Shown here: one piece after another, positions 1-8,037 of the stretch
How the letters are laid out: each line of letters begins with the position of its first letter
Numbering within the stretch: position 1 is the stretch's first letter
From: Paenibacillaceae bacterium
GTDB taxonomy: Bacteria; Bacillota; Bacilli; Paenibacillales; Paenibacillaceae
Length of the DNA: 64,000 bases
Assembly (NCBI GenBank): GCA_900766135.1
Contig: CAAFUF010000058.1
Coordinates: 9,436 to 73,435 of the forward strand
Reading direction: 5' to 3'
Program-made: the position numbers and the translations under genes
The notes under the pieces: generated by a model
The model's database searches: none
Told to the model about the DNA's origin: nothing
What the model saw: the letters and a program-made list of their open reading frames with translations, nothing else

Positions 1-221
1 GGGGCATGGCGATTTTGGCCTCGTACATGATAAACAAAGATCAGCAGGAAAGCCTGGAAGATTTTCTTGACCACAAGGTTTTTAAAGACGTCCAGGCGCA
101 GGAAATGGTTCCGGATGGAGTGGACGTTAAAGGGTTCGAAGTGTTTACCGACCGTTACAAAAAAGGCCTGGCGATTGAGCGGGCCGCTGTAGATCATCTG
201 GAGGAGAACTGGAGGGGTTGA
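1..221 (+). CDS. araB: Ribulokinase, C-terminal end (partial, cut by window start)
   Basis: The reading frame is open from the window edge and ends just before araD, so this is the 3' end of a longer gene. The last 72 or so residues contain a DVKGFEVF..RYKKGL.IERAA block. I recognise this as the C-terminus of bacterial ribulokinases, which phosphorylate L-ribulose to L-ribulose 5-phosphate in arabinose catabolism. The Met at position 6 is internal, not the true start. Only one base separates its stop from the araD start codon, which fits an araBDA operon. The catalytic FGGY-kinase domains lie upstream of the window, so the call rests on the tail sequence plus context. Confidence 0.8.
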   Translation, partial: GMAILASYMINKDQQESLEDFLDHKVFKDVQAQEMVPDGVDVKGFEVFTDRYKKGLAIERAAVDHLEENWRG

Positions 222-222
222 C

Positions 223-918
223 ATGCTGGAGCAACTGAAGGAAGAAGTATACCAAGCGAATCTGGAATTGCCTAAACACGGACTCGTGAAATTCACGTGG
301 GGAAATGTGAGCGCCGTTGACCGGGAAAGCGGGTTGTTCGTTATCAAACCTAGCGGCGTCAGTTATGAAGCGATGAAACCCGATGATATGGTGGTTGTCG
401 ATTTGGATGGAAATGTAGTCGAAGGAGAGATGAGGCCTTCATCGGACACGGCGACTCACGCCGTATTGTATAAACATTTCGCGAAAATCGGCGGTATTGT
501 GCACACGCATTCCACCTGGGCGACCGTTTGGGCGCAAGCGGGCCTTGATGTACCCGTGATGGGGACTACGCACGCAGACACCTTCTATGGTCCCGTACCC
601 TGTGCCCGTTTCCTAACTCAAGAGGAGATTGACCGCGGTTACGAAGCGGAAACCGGCCGTGTCATCATCGAAACCTTTGAGCAGCGCGGGCTGGACGTGA
701 TGGCCATTCCCGGTATCTTGCTTCATGGCCATGCGCCGTTTACCTGGGGGAAAGATGCAAAATCGGCGGTAGTGAACAGCGTTGTTTTGGAAGAGGTTTG
801 TAAAATGAATTTATTTGCCCGGGAACTCAATCATTTTGCCGAAGAACTGCCGCAGCGTATTCTGGATAAGCATTATCTGCGGAAACATGGAAAAAACGCC
901 TATTACGGGCAGAAATAA
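223..918 (+). CDS. araD: L-ribulose-5-phosphate 4-epimerase
   Basis: This 231-residue protein has the usual length for AraD, a class II aldolase-fold enzyme. AraD converts L-ribulose 5-phosphate to D-xylulose 5-phosphate, the last step of L-arabinose entry into the pentose phosphate pathway. Visible signatures are the N-terminal LVKFTWGNVSA and KPSGVSYE blocks (substrate phosphate binding), a zinc-binding HTHS with His94 and His96, and a third metal His near residue 170 in LLHGHAPF. The GGAGGGG ribosome binding site overlaps the end of araB, so translation is probably coupled. It lies between araB and araA, and all three steps of arabinose breakdown are encoded together. Confidence 0.95.
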   Translation: MLEQLKEEVYQANLELPKHGLVKFTWGNVSAVDRESGLFVIKPSGVSYEAMKPDDMVVVDLDGNVVEGEMRPSSDTATHAVLYKHFAKIGGIVHTHSTWATVWAQAGLDVPVMGTTHADTFYGPVPCARFLTQEEIDRGYEAETGRVIIETFEQRGLDVMAIPGILLHGHAPFTWGKDAKSAVVNSVVLEEVCKMNLFARELNHFAEELPQRILDKHYLRKHGKNAYYGQK

Positions 919-951
919 TCCCTATTATTCAATAATGAAAAGAGGATGATC

Positions 952-2379
952 ATGATGTCAACAGCAGGAACAAAACAGTTTTGGTTTGTCGTAGGTTCGC
1001 AGCATCTATATGGGGAAGAAGCGCTCGCGGAAGTCAAAGCCCACGCGCAAACGATGACGGATGCGTTAAATCAAAGCGGTGTTTTACCCTATCCGCTGGT
1101 ATTGCAGGACTTGGCTGTAAGTGCGGATAAGATCACAAGCATCATGAAAGAAGTCAACTATCGCGACGAGGTTGCCGGCGTCATTACCTGGATGCACACC
1201 TTCTCACCGGCAAAAATGTGGATTCGCGGAACGAAATTGCTGCAAAAGCCGTTGCTTCATCTCGCAACACAATTCAATGAAAGCATTCCTTGGGCGACCA
1301 TCGACATGGACTTCATGAACCTGAATCAGGCAGCTCATGGCGACCGTGAATATGGTTTTATCAATGCCCGTTTGAAAAAGCAAAATAAAATTGTTGTAGG
1401 GTATTGGGAACGCCCGGAAGTGCAGCAGCAAATTGCAGACTGGATGGACGTAGCGGTTGCTTATAACGAAAGCTTCAATATCAAGGTCGCCCGTTTTGGC
1501 GATAACATGCGCAACGTTGCGGTTACCGAAGGGGATAAGGTGGAAGCGCAAATTCAATTCGGATGGACCGTGGACTACTTTGGGATCGGAGACCTCGTTC
1601 AATACGTGAATGCCGTTACGGAGGAAGAGATCGACGCTTTGTTTGCGGAATACGCAGAGCTTTATGAATTTGATTATGGCACGTACAGCAAGGAAGCTTG
1701 GGAGGCCAGCGTAAAAGTACAAGCAAGCTATGAAATCGCTCTTAAGCGTTTCCTTGATAAGGGCGGTTACAACGCCTTCACATCGAATTTCGAAGATTTG
1801 CATGGGATGAAACAGCTTCCTGGTCTTGCCGTCCAACGTTTGATGGCCCAAGGATACGGTTTTGCCGGTGAAGGAGACTGGAAGACAGCAGCGCTCGATC
1901 GCTTGCTTAAAGTGATGAGCCATAACCAATCCACCGGCTTCATGGAGGATTATACCTATGAGATGGCAACGGGTCAGGAAGCCATCCTTCAATCCCATAT
2001 GCTTGAGGTAGATCCGACTTTGGCAAGCAACAAGCCGAAAATCATCGTTTCTCCGCTAGGTATCGGCGATCGTGAAGATCCGGCGCGCTTAGTATTTGAC
2101 GGCAAAGCGGGAGACGGCGTGGTGGTTTCCATGGCCGACTTTGGCACGCATTATAAGCTTTTGATCAATGAGGTTACTGCCTTTGAGCCGACGGTTCCGG
2201 CTCCAAAACTTCCGGTGGCTCGCGTGCTTTGGAACGTAAAGCCAAACTTTCAGGATGGAGTTAAAGCCTGGATTGAAAACGGCGGCGGCCACCATACCGT
2301 TGTATCATTGAATTTAACGACGGAACAAATTGTGACTTATGCCAAGCTTGTTGACTTGGATTATGTAATTATCAAATAA
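952..2379 (+). CDS. araA: L-arabinose isomerase
   Basis: The enzyme isomerises L-arabinose to L-ribulose in the cytoplasm and needs Mn2+. The 475 residues are close to the family's roughly 475-500. Seen motifs are the N-terminal KQFWFVVGSQHLYG block, the GEGDWK segment with its metal-binding Glu, the FMEDYTYE segment with a second acidic metal ligand, and a near-terminal GGGHHTVVS with the catalytic His pair. In-frame ATGs lie at 946, 952 and 955. The AGAGG ribosome binding site ends at 945, so 946 is too close and 952 or 955 is the real start. A perfect 15-bp terminator hairpin follows, marking the end of the ara operon. Confidence 0.96.
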   Translation: MMSTAGTKQFWFVVGSQHLYGEEALAEVKAHAQTMTDALNQSGVLPYPLVLQDLAVSADKITSIMKEVNYRDEVAGVITWMHTFSPAKMWIRGTKLLQKPLLHLATQFNESIPWATIDMDFMNLNQAAHGDREYGFINARLKKQNKIVVGYWERPEVQQQIADWMDVAVAYNESFNIKVARFGDNMRNVAVTEGDKVEAQIQFGWTVDYFGIGDLVQYVNAVTEEEIDALFAEYAELYEFDYGTYSKEAWEASVKVQASYEIALKRFLDKGGYNAFTSNFEDLHGMKQLPGLAVQRLMAQGYGFAGEGDWKTAALDRLLKVMSHNQSTGFMEDYTYEMATGQEAILQSHMLEVDPTLASNKPKIIVSPLGIGDREDPARLVFDGKAGDGVVVSMADFGTHYKLLINEVTAFEPTVPAPKLPVARVLWNVKPNFQDGVKAWIENGGGHHTVVSLNLTTEQIVTYAKLVDLDYVIIK

Positions 2380-2405
2380 AGCCTGATCGTTCAAGGCTGT
2401 ATATT

Positions 2406-2444
2406 CAACAGGAGTTCGGCATTGCGCCGAACTCCTGTTGTTTT
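2406..2444 (+). terminator. Rho-independent terminator of the ara operon
   Basis: A perfect 15-bp inverted repeat (2406-2420 pairs with 2426-2440) has a 5-base loop and is followed by TTTT. It sits 27 bases after the araA stop codon. Confidence 0.9.
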
Positions 2445-2465
2445 AAGAAAGCCGCTATCCGGACT

Positions 2466-2618
2466 ATGTCAACTTTGCTGCTGTTTAAAGACGGCATACT
2501 GGTGGAAGCAATAGTTGGATTAAATCCAAAGCATGTGCAAAGGGTATTCACACATCAGGGCTATCGGCCCTCGGCTACCTGGATGTATAATCATGGAAAA
2601 GACGTTGTGGGAAATTGA
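2466..2618 (+). pseudogene. Thioredoxin C-terminal remnant
   Basis: An open frame of 50 codons begins MSTLLLFKDG and continues ILVEAIVGLNPK. This matches the beta4-beta5 hairpin and last helix entry of thioredoxins (family form: PTLLLFKDG...V.G..PK). The redox WCGPC half is absent and no ribosome binding site precedes the ATG. After the PK the frame runs about 25 residues with no thioredoxin resemblance before the stop. I read it as a decayed fragment; the resemblance is short, so this is tentative. Confidence 0.45.
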
Positions 2619-2747
2619 TGCTTTATATTCAAAGACCGTATTCAAGCAGCAGCCTGGCGAGCCTTAAGCCTTTCGGTTTCGTGAACACAAGAACGTTATT
2701 TGAAATCGTGCAATCCAACCCAATATAGACTACGGGGGTTGTTTTAT

Positions 2748-2822
2748 ATGAAGTGTACCTTGGATATTAATGCAGCTTACCAACATGTCAAAGATCTAGG
2801 TGCAGCACCGGACATCAGATAA
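2748..2822 (+). other. Possible 24-residue ORF of unknown meaning in the araA-hydrolase gap
   Basis: A GGGGGT ribosome-binding-like run lies about 7 bases before this ATG. The peptide (MKCTLDINAAYQHVKDLG then AAPDIR) resembles nothing I recognise and could be the start of a truncated gene. Apart from this, the thioredoxin remnant and the ara terminator, nothing is evident between 2445 and 2869. Confidence 0.2.
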
Positions 2823-2869
2823 CCATCTGATCACGCGCCGGCGGACTCTTGCAAAATGGGAGAACCACA

Positions 2870-4354
2870 ATGAAGAACCTACTAAGTAAAACGGGCACAT
2901 CCACAGGTTGTGTCATCCTACTCGTCGCAATCCTTACTACTATGCTGTGTTGGAATGAACTTGGAACTTTGTTTAACCCAGGGAATTATGAGAATACGGA
3001 TCATATGGTGGAAACCATAATGGCCAAATCCGCGACTCCGGGAGTGGCTATGGTCGTATCTGAGCGGGGCAAGACCGAATTTAAGAACTACGGATATGCA
3101 GATGTTAATCATAAGAAGAGGGTAACTGAAGAGTCATTATTCGAATTGGGATCGACGACGAAGGCCTTTACGGCTTTGGCTGTTCTATTATTAGAAAATG
3201 AGGGCTACCTCTCTCTCTCCGATTCCATTACAGAGTATATTCCTTCGTTCGAGCCAACCTTTAAAGGGGAGAAAGTTAATATTACGATTTCCCAGTTGTT
3301 AGCCCATACAAGTGGAGTTCCAGCGTGGAGTATTCGGTTGATTCCAGAAGGTACTACGGAGGATCTGCTTGAAAAAACGATACATAATGTGTCAGACATT
3401 GCATTAGATACGTATCCTGGGACTGCCTATCATTATGCTACCGTGAATTATGATATTTTAGCGATGATTATCGAAAAAGTAACAGGCAAACGTTATCAGG
3501 ATTACATGACTGAAAACATCCTGGTCCCTTTAGGAATGACGGAGAGTTATTTTTCAACAGGTCAGGAAAAGGAATCTGATCAACTTACCAAAGGATATCG
3601 TATATTTTTTGGAAGAAGCATAGAATATAATGCCCCTAGATATTACGGAAATATCGCTGCAGGATATCTGGTGACGAATTCCAAAGATTTAGAGCGCTGG
3701 ATAAATGCCCAAATGGGGATCGGCGATATCCCGGATCATCTATCGAATGCGATACAACAATCTCATCAAGTCGACATCAAAACGGCTGGATATGTAGATG
3801 AAAATCAATCCTATTCATTCGGATGGAGCATGGATACGAAAAATAAAGTTGTTAGTCATAGTGGAGCTAATCCGAATTATTCCTCACAGGTTATTATTGA
3901 TTTAGAGAAGCAGCAGGCCATATTTGTTCTGGCTAATCTGAATTCAACTGCACCGTCGCTCATTGCTAATAATATATATGAGAATAGGAATGGACATCAT
4001 ATGAGTAAATTTATGTATGACGACGTGAATCTATTAATGGATTTGGTATTTTCATTGTTAGCCCTCATCGCAGTCATTATCTTATGTCTTCAAGTCATTA
4101 AACTCGTTAGAGGAATCAAACGAAATATTAAAGATGAAAAGACAAGGATTAGGAAATTAACAGGGAGTAGCGTCGCGCTAATCTTAAGTATTGTGCTTTT
4201 GGTATTGGTAATGAGCGGGCCCTACCTAATAAACAGCAATTATTTCGTGATGGGCGTGTGGATGTCGTATTCCATATTGATTTGGATGGGTCTTGCTGCG
4301 ATCAGTTGCATTTTATCGATAATCATTAATATTAAAACTCGCTTAAGGCAGTGA
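2870..4354 (+). CDS. Membrane-anchored serine beta-lactamase-like hydrolase (PBP4/class C family)
   Basis: The 494-residue protein starts with a signal or anchor helix (about residues 10-28), then a beta-lactamase (PF00144-type) domain to about residue 370, then three predicted membrane helices to the C-terminus. The catalytic SxxK motif is S95-T-T-K98 in ELGSTTKAFTAL. The third motif is H330-S-G332. In the second motif the usual Y-x-N appears as YAT within YHYATVNYD, so the Asn is shifted or replaced. Members act as peptidases, esterases or D-aminoacyl hydrolases at the cell surface, and the substrate cannot be told here. The start at 2870 is chosen over 2849 because GGGAG precedes it by 8 bases. 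The AT-rich codon use continues through the next two genes. Confidence 0.85.
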   Translation: MKNLLSKTGTSTGCVILLVAILTTMLCWNELGTLFNPGNYENTDHMVETIMAKSATPGVAMVVSERGKTEFKNYGYADVNHKKRVTEESLFELGSTTKAFTALAVLLLENEGYLSLSDSITEYIPSFEPTFKGEKVNITISQLLAHTSGVPAWSIRLIPEGTTEDLLEKTIHNVSDIALDTYPGTAYHYATVNYDILAMIIEKVTGKRYQDYMTENILVPLGMTESYFSTGQEKESDQLTKGYRIFFGRSIEYNAPRYYGNIAAGYLVTNSKDLERWINAQMGIGDIPDHLSNAIQQSHQVDIKTAGYVDENQSYSFGWSMDTKNKVVSHSGANPNYSSQVIIDLEKQQAIFVLANLNSTAPSLIANNIYENRNGHHMSKFMYDDVNLLMDLVFSLLALIAVIILCLQVIKLVRGIKRNIKDEKTRIRKLTGSSVALILSIVLLVLVMSGPYLINSNYFVMGVWMSYSILIWMGLAAISCILSIIINIKTRLRQ

Positions 4355-4388
4355 GAGTTCGTGAATACATGAAAAGTGAGGTGCCAGG

Positions 4389-4871
4389 ATGAGTTATAAA
4401 TTGATTCTCATAGACCAATTAAACGCTTGTTATCACGATCAGAGCTGGTTCATTCCGCTCCATGATATTTTAAAGGACTTAGATGCTACACAAGCTGCAT
4501 GGGAGCACGAAAGTAAACAATCCATTTGGTCGATCGTGAATCATCTCATTTTTTGGAATGAGAAGTGGCTTGAGAGATATATTGACGACCATGTTGAGTT
4601 AGAAAGCTCAATCAACAATGATGACACTTTTTACTTGAACCCACATGCAATAAATGATTTGGAGTGGAAGCGAACTTTACAGAGACTTGAAACCGTATTT
4701 CATAGTTGGAATCGAGCACTTGAGGAAAGCGAAGATCTAAAACTAACCCAAGAAATCCCTACCTATTTTAACGCTCCTTGGTGGGGAGTCGTATCCAATT
4801 TATGTATTCATAATGCCTATCATATTGGACAGATCATGCTGCTAAAGAAACAGTTGATGAGCATAGGTTGA
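4389..4871 (+). CDS. DinB-like (YfiT/DinB superfamily) protein
   Basis: The 160-residue protein has the four-helix DinB fold pattern. An early WSIVNHLIFWNEKWLER helix supplies the first metal His, and a late HNAYHIGQIMLLKK helix supplies the other two. The HxxxHxxQ block is the typical divalent-metal site of the superfamily. Many members are thiol (bacillithiol or mycothiol) transferases, others are of unknown function, and nothing here fixes a substrate. It has a GAGGTGCCAGG ribosome binding site. Its TGA is immediately followed by the GTG start of the next DinB-type gene, so the two are probably co-translated. Confidence 0.8.
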   Translation: MSYKLILIDQLNACYHDQSWFIPLHDILKDLDATQAAWEHESKQSIWSIVNHLIFWNEKWLERYIDDHVELESSINNDDTFYLNPHAINDLEWKRTLQRLETVFHSWNRALEESEDLKLTQEIPTYFNAPWWGVVSNLCIHNAYHIGQIMLLKKQLMSIG

Positions 4872-5645
4872 GTGATTGAAGTTTGGGAACTATTGAAAGA
4901 CGTTAGGTCTTATGATTTTAGCGATTTATTAACCTCAAATGAGATCTTATTATGGAGAGATCGAACCTTTTCTTTTTTTCATGATCCATTTAAAGAGCCT
5001 AAAATGAATCCCCATTTCTTCACCGATGAGATCGTGAGTTCTTTTGTAGATAAAGCAGCTGATCGATTGGGAACCATATTCAAAGAATGGGATGACCCGT
5101 TCTTTTATCCGCAACCTATTAAAGAAAGGGAGTTTTCTATGGAGCTTCAAGAAATCAAACAAAAATTAGAAGAGACCAGATTCGAATTACTCGGAATTCT
5201 TGATGGGTTGAGAGAAGATCAAATGAACAAACAACGAGACTTCGAAAGCTGGAGTATTGCTCAGGTTTGTCAGCACCTCTGCATAACAGAAGAGTTATAT
5301 ATCGTGGCAATCAAGAGGGGATTAAAAAGCAAAGAAGATTCATTTATAGAGTATAAGCCCGTAGAATCTCTGCTGGATAGAAGCAATAAGTTAGCAGCTC
5401 CCGAAATTGCCAAACCAACAACTGAATTATGGGTACATCAAGTAATTATTGAAAAACTAAACCATACAAGACAAAAGTTGCATGAACTTTTAAATACAAT
5501 AGAAGACCCTTCCGTGCTGAGTAGAAGACATTACTCACACCCGGTCTTCAAAGAGATGTTATTAATTGATTGGCTTAAATCCCTGTACCTGCATGAACAA
5601 AGGCATATTAAACAAATTCAAGAAATTAGGGATAGACTTGAGTAG
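4872..5645 (+). CDS. DinB-like protein with an unusual N-terminal extension
   Basis: From about residue 90 onward (MELQEIKQKLEETRFELLG) this is a DinB-superfamily domain, with WSIAQVCQHLCITEEL as the first metal helix and LYLHEQRHIKQIQ as the last. The first 89 residues are rich in Phe, Trp and Asp, stay open to the upstream gene's stop (TGA then GTG), and match nothing I know. An alternative start is the ATG at 5139, which has a good GAAAGGGAG ribosome binding site and gives a normal 168-residue DinB protein. The long form may therefore be a fused remnant of another gene or an extended version. The DinB call is firm and the N-terminus is not. Confidence 0.7.
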   Translation: MIEVWELLKDVRSYDFSDLLTSNEILLWRDRTFSFFHDPFKEPKMNPHFFTDEIVSSFVDKAADRLGTIFKEWDDPFFYPQPIKEREFSMELQEIKQKLEETRFELLGILDGLREDQMNKQRDFESWSIAQVCQHLCITEELYIVAIKRGLKSKEDSFIEYKPVESLLDRSNKLAAPEIAKPTTELWVHQVIIEKLNHTRQKLHELLNTIEDPSVLSRRHYSHPVFKEMLLIDWLKSLYLHEQRHIKQIQEIRDRLE

Positions 5646-5666
5646 ATCTGATATGAAGGCTAACTG

Positions 5667-5708
5667 ACCCCTGAGTCGGAACGGAATTATCTAGGACTCA
5701 GGGGTTCC
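5667..5708 (+). terminator. Terminator-like hairpin between convergent genes
   Basis: A perfect 11-bp inverted repeat (5667-5677 with 5695-5705) has a 17-base loop and is followed by TCCTTCT. It follows the DinB pair and overlaps the 3' end of the convergent padR-type gene. The U-tract is weak. Confidence 0.6.
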
Positions 5709-6233
5709 TTCTATGTCTGCCTTTAATTGTTCAAACCACACTAAGTTAACCAAGTGATGGGAACGGGAATTTTCATTCATGCGGCGATAGTAATCGATTG
5801 TGCCGGGAAGCTCCTGCGTGTTGGACAGGTATTCATCAAGGAGAGCAATTCGGGATTGAGTCTGATCGATTTGCGATTGAATCAGCTCCAGCAACTTGCT
5901 CGTGTCATATTCATCGGCAAAAAGCAGCGCCCCATAAAATTGCAGGTTCACATACTCCGATTGGGTGCCGTATTTGACCATTAATTTCTCGAATTCAACC
6001 CTTCCGGATTCGGTGATTTTGAAGTTTCGGGTCTCGCGCCCACTGGTTGAAGATTCCTGTTGAATTTGTTCAATCCAACCCTTCTCTTCGAGTTGCTGCA
6101 GATGGTAATAAAACGAGCCTTTCGTGAAGTTCACAATATACTTGTAATGGCGTTGTTCCATGAAGGCCAAAAGTTCGTAGCCGTGGGCACCGGGGTTTTG
6201 GATCAGTAAGCCGAGAATGAGTAAGGGGATCAA
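5691..6233 (-). CDS. PadR-family transcriptional regulator
   Basis: The 180-residue protein has an N-terminal winged-helix PadR domain: LLILGLL...GAHGYELLAFME then KGSFYYHLQQLEEKGWIEQ, with the typical GSxYxxLxxLEexGxi signature. A C-terminal four-helix segment resembles the Vir_act_alpha_C dimerisation domain. It starts at a TTG (6233) that overlaps the TGA of the upstream esterase gene in TTGA, with GAAGGTGATG as ribosome binding site, so it is translationally coupled. PadR proteins usually repress their own operon. A perfect 18-bp palindrome upstream of the operon (7105-7122) is a good candidate operator. Confidence 0.85.
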   Translation of the reverse strand: MIPLLILGLLIQNPGAHGYELLAFMEQRHYKYIVNFTKGSFYYHLQQLEEKGWIEQIQQESSTSGRETRNFKITESGRVEFEKLMVKYGTQSEYVNLQFYGALLFADEYDTSKLLELIQSQIDQTQSRIALLDEYLSNTQELPGTIDYYRRMNENSRSHHLVNLVWFEQLKADIEGTPES

Positions 6234-7078
6234 GTCTGCATCACCTTCGCCATCTGTGCCTCGAATTCCGCGTACTTGATTTTACCCAAAGCCAAATCCA
6301 GACTATGGAGGTAAATCTGTTCTGTTTTCGAATAGTTGCGCTCCACTTTCAACGACTGCTCCTCCTCCGGGAGGGGCTCCAGGACATGACACTTGTTCGA
6401 GTACGCCTCGAAGTAACGGTAGCCGAATTTTCGCTGCGAAACTGCGTCGATATGAATGCCATCCGCATTCGCGGTCAGACCTGCCGCCGTGACAAAATAA
6501 CAATTCGGGTGTTCATTGGCGTAGCGCTGCAGTTGCGCGTTAACCTGTCGATATTCTGTCGCGTGCTGTCCAAAACCGGTTTTTCCCAGGAAATCACCAA
6601 GTCCGCCAAGGATCAGCGGCACTTCTTTATTATCAAGATTCAATTCGTGTCTCAGGGTCTCGATGATCAAAGCGAATTTCTCGTAATAAGTTTCATGCAG
6701 CGAACCATAACTGTCGCTTTCCCCCTGGTGCCAAAGGATGCCGCAGATCTGACTGGACCGCAGGGCGAAGCGGGCTTCGGACAAAGCATGCTGAAACAGG
6801 ATGCCTTCCGGATGCCAGTCATTTAAGGAGCTGCCACCTTCCGCACATGGAATCAACCCCATTTCCTCATCGGGATGGGCTTTCGACCAGGCATCGGCAA
6901 AAGACGCCGCAAGGCTTACGCCCGAAACGGGACGGTCATAATTGATCGGCTCTGTCATCATCTGCCACTGTCCGTTTCGCAGCATTTTTATTTTTTCGTT
7001 ATAGATCGGATCGACTTCATGCAAAAATCCACGGCCCGCCATATTCGACTGACCCAACATTAAAAATGACTTAATCAT
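6230..7078 (-). CDS. SGNH-type carbohydrate acetylesterase (CE6/SASA domain)
   Basis: The 282-residue protein has the block-I signature LGQSNMAGRG with nucleophile Ser11, the WHQGESDSYG block near residue 115, and a late DGIHIDA block supplying the catalytic His. These match the sialate O-acetylesterase / carbohydrate esterase family 6 domain, which removes acetyl groups from xylan or sialic-acid-like sugars. No signal peptide is seen, so it should act in the cytoplasm on imported or internal substrates. It is the first gene of a two-gene unit with a PadR regulator, an uncommon partner for this enzyme. The start is supported by an AAGGGAG ribosome binding site. Confidence 0.85.
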   Translation of the reverse strand: MIKSFLMLGQSNMAGRGFLHEVDPIYNEKIKMLRNGQWQMMTEPINYDRPVSGVSLAASFADAWSKAHPDEEMGLIPCAEGGSSLNDWHPEGILFQHALSEARFALRSSQICGILWHQGESDSYGSLHETYYEKFALIIETLRHELNLDNKEVPLILGGLGDFLGKTGFGQHATEYRQVNAQLQRYANEHPNCYFVTAAGLTANADGIHIDAVSQRKFGYRYFEAYSNKCHVLEPLPEEEQSLKVERNYSKTEQIYLHSLDLALGKIKYAEFEAQMAKVMQT

Positions 7079-7104
7079 CAGTTTAACTCCCTTACATCAA
7101 AGCT

Positions 7105-7122
7105 ATAGTCTAATTAGACTAT
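7105..7122. promoter_or_regulatory. Perfect 18-bp palindrome, candidate PadR operator
   Basis: ATAGTCTAATTAGACTAT is exactly self-complementary and lies 27 bases upstream of the esterase-padR start. PadR regulators bind dyads of this kind near their own promoters. The link to this regulator is inferred from position. Confidence 0.6.
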
Positions 7123-7588
7123 GTTTAGTTTAGTACATGCTTAGGCAATAGTCAAATGAAGCATCAATCTTAGCTAAAGCATCCGGCAAAATGATCATTA
7201 TTGGATACAAGGATTGCAATCATGAGGATCGCGCCCTGATAATTTATGATAGGAGCCAGTCATGCTGATGGATCTTATCGAAACTGTGGGTTATCGATCC
7301 CGATTTCTTATTGCATTAATCGAAACGGAGTGCCCGTCTATATTGCTAAGAATGATTTAAGAAGTTGGATGATCGATACGAAGACGCTGGAATATGAGAT
7401 TATCGAATAAGTCGCATGTAAGGTTTATATGCTGCAAGGTCCTTCCGCCCCTTGGCGAACAGATGTATAATCATGGAAGATGCTCAGACGACAAACGCCC
7501 TAACCTAAGATGAGAGCTATCTTGGGCTGGGGCGTTTTGTTATTCGGTGAAGATAATGTAGAAGAAGAAGGAGGAAGATTTATTTTCT
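7123..7588. other. Gene-poor stretch with an imperfect hairpin and a possible short remnant
   Basis: No complete gene is seen. A 54-codon open frame at 7246-7410 on the + strand ends ...INRNGVPVYIAKNDLRSW and onward to ...EYEIIE. It could be the tail of a lost gene but has no ribosome binding site and I do not recognise it. At 7492-7538 a 19-bp stem (one mismatch, two G-U pairs; arms AAACGCCC... and ...GGGCGTTT) is followed by TGTTATT and may be a terminator. Confidence 0.3.
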
Positions 7589-7711
7589 ATGTCTTGGAAA
7601 GAAGCCCTCAATACATTTTGTGAACTTTATACTGAGTCCAAACTAACAAATAAATGGGTTATCGTCGGATCAGTTGGATCTGTATTACAGGAAGAGGGGG
7701 TGCAGCTATGA
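7589..7711 (+). pseudogene. Nucleotidyltransferase, N-terminal remnant
   Basis: This 40-codon frame has a strong AAGAAGGAGGAAG ribosome binding site and reads MSWKEALNTFCELYTESK then NKWVIVGSVGSVLQ. That is the start of a nucleotidyltransferase-type domain (W.iVGS.aS.lqG followed by P.DiDi). It stops just before the catalytic DxD region. The stop overlaps the ATG of the next gene (ATGA at 7708), so the surviving ribosome binding site and stub may now couple translation to the downstream membrane protein. The remainder of the original gene is gone. Confidence 0.45.
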
Positions 7712-8037
7712 TCTTTTTCGAAAAAACAAACAAACTGTCCAATTTCTTTCTAACCTTATTTGTACTCTCTTTCATTCTGGCGATCATCTTCTTTGCGAGC
7801 AGCCAGTTCACGGAAGTTCTATCGCATAACTTCACCAATGATCTGAGGGGAACCGTCTGGATGATCGTTTGTTTAGCGATTTCCGTTTCTTCATTAATTG
7901 CAGGAGTCTCACTGAAGTGTTTGGCAAAGGAAGCTAATTATGAAATAAAAATGCTTGAGGACAGAATGAAAAGAACTCAAGAACGTGATTATGGGGAAGA
8001 AGCAGCGAGCTTAAGGCAGAAAGGAGGGTTAGATTGA
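7708..8037 (+). CDS. Small membrane protein with two predicted helices, unknown function
   Basis: From the ATG at 7708 (ribosome binding site GAGGGGG 8 bases upstream) the product has 109 residues. There are two hydrophobic helices, NFFLTLFVLSFILAIIFFAS and WMIVCLAISVSSLIAGVSL, followed by a charged C-terminal helix rich in Glu, Lys and Arg (possible coiled coil, residues 75-100). No family is recognised. Its stop overlaps the start region of the Nudix gene, so the two are likely co-expressed. Longer upstream starts were rejected because they lie inside the nucleotidyltransferase stub in another frame. Confidence 0.55.
   Translation: MIFFEKTNKLSNFFLTLFVLSFILAIIFFASSQFTEVLSHNFTNDLRGTVWMIVCLAISVSSLIAGVSLKCLAKEANYEIKMLEDRMKRTQERDYGEEAASLRQKGGLD

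Noticed and set aside
1204..1998. 264-residue minus-strand frame opposite araA
   Set aside because: Reverse-strand shadow of a clear araA gene with no motif or ribosome binding site.
2583..7475. GATGTATAATCATGGA occurs at about 2583 and again at about 7463
   Set aside because: A 16-base match with no similarity around it. The TATAAT inside looked like a -10 box, but no -35 box stands at the right distance in either place. Chance is plausible in 64 kb.
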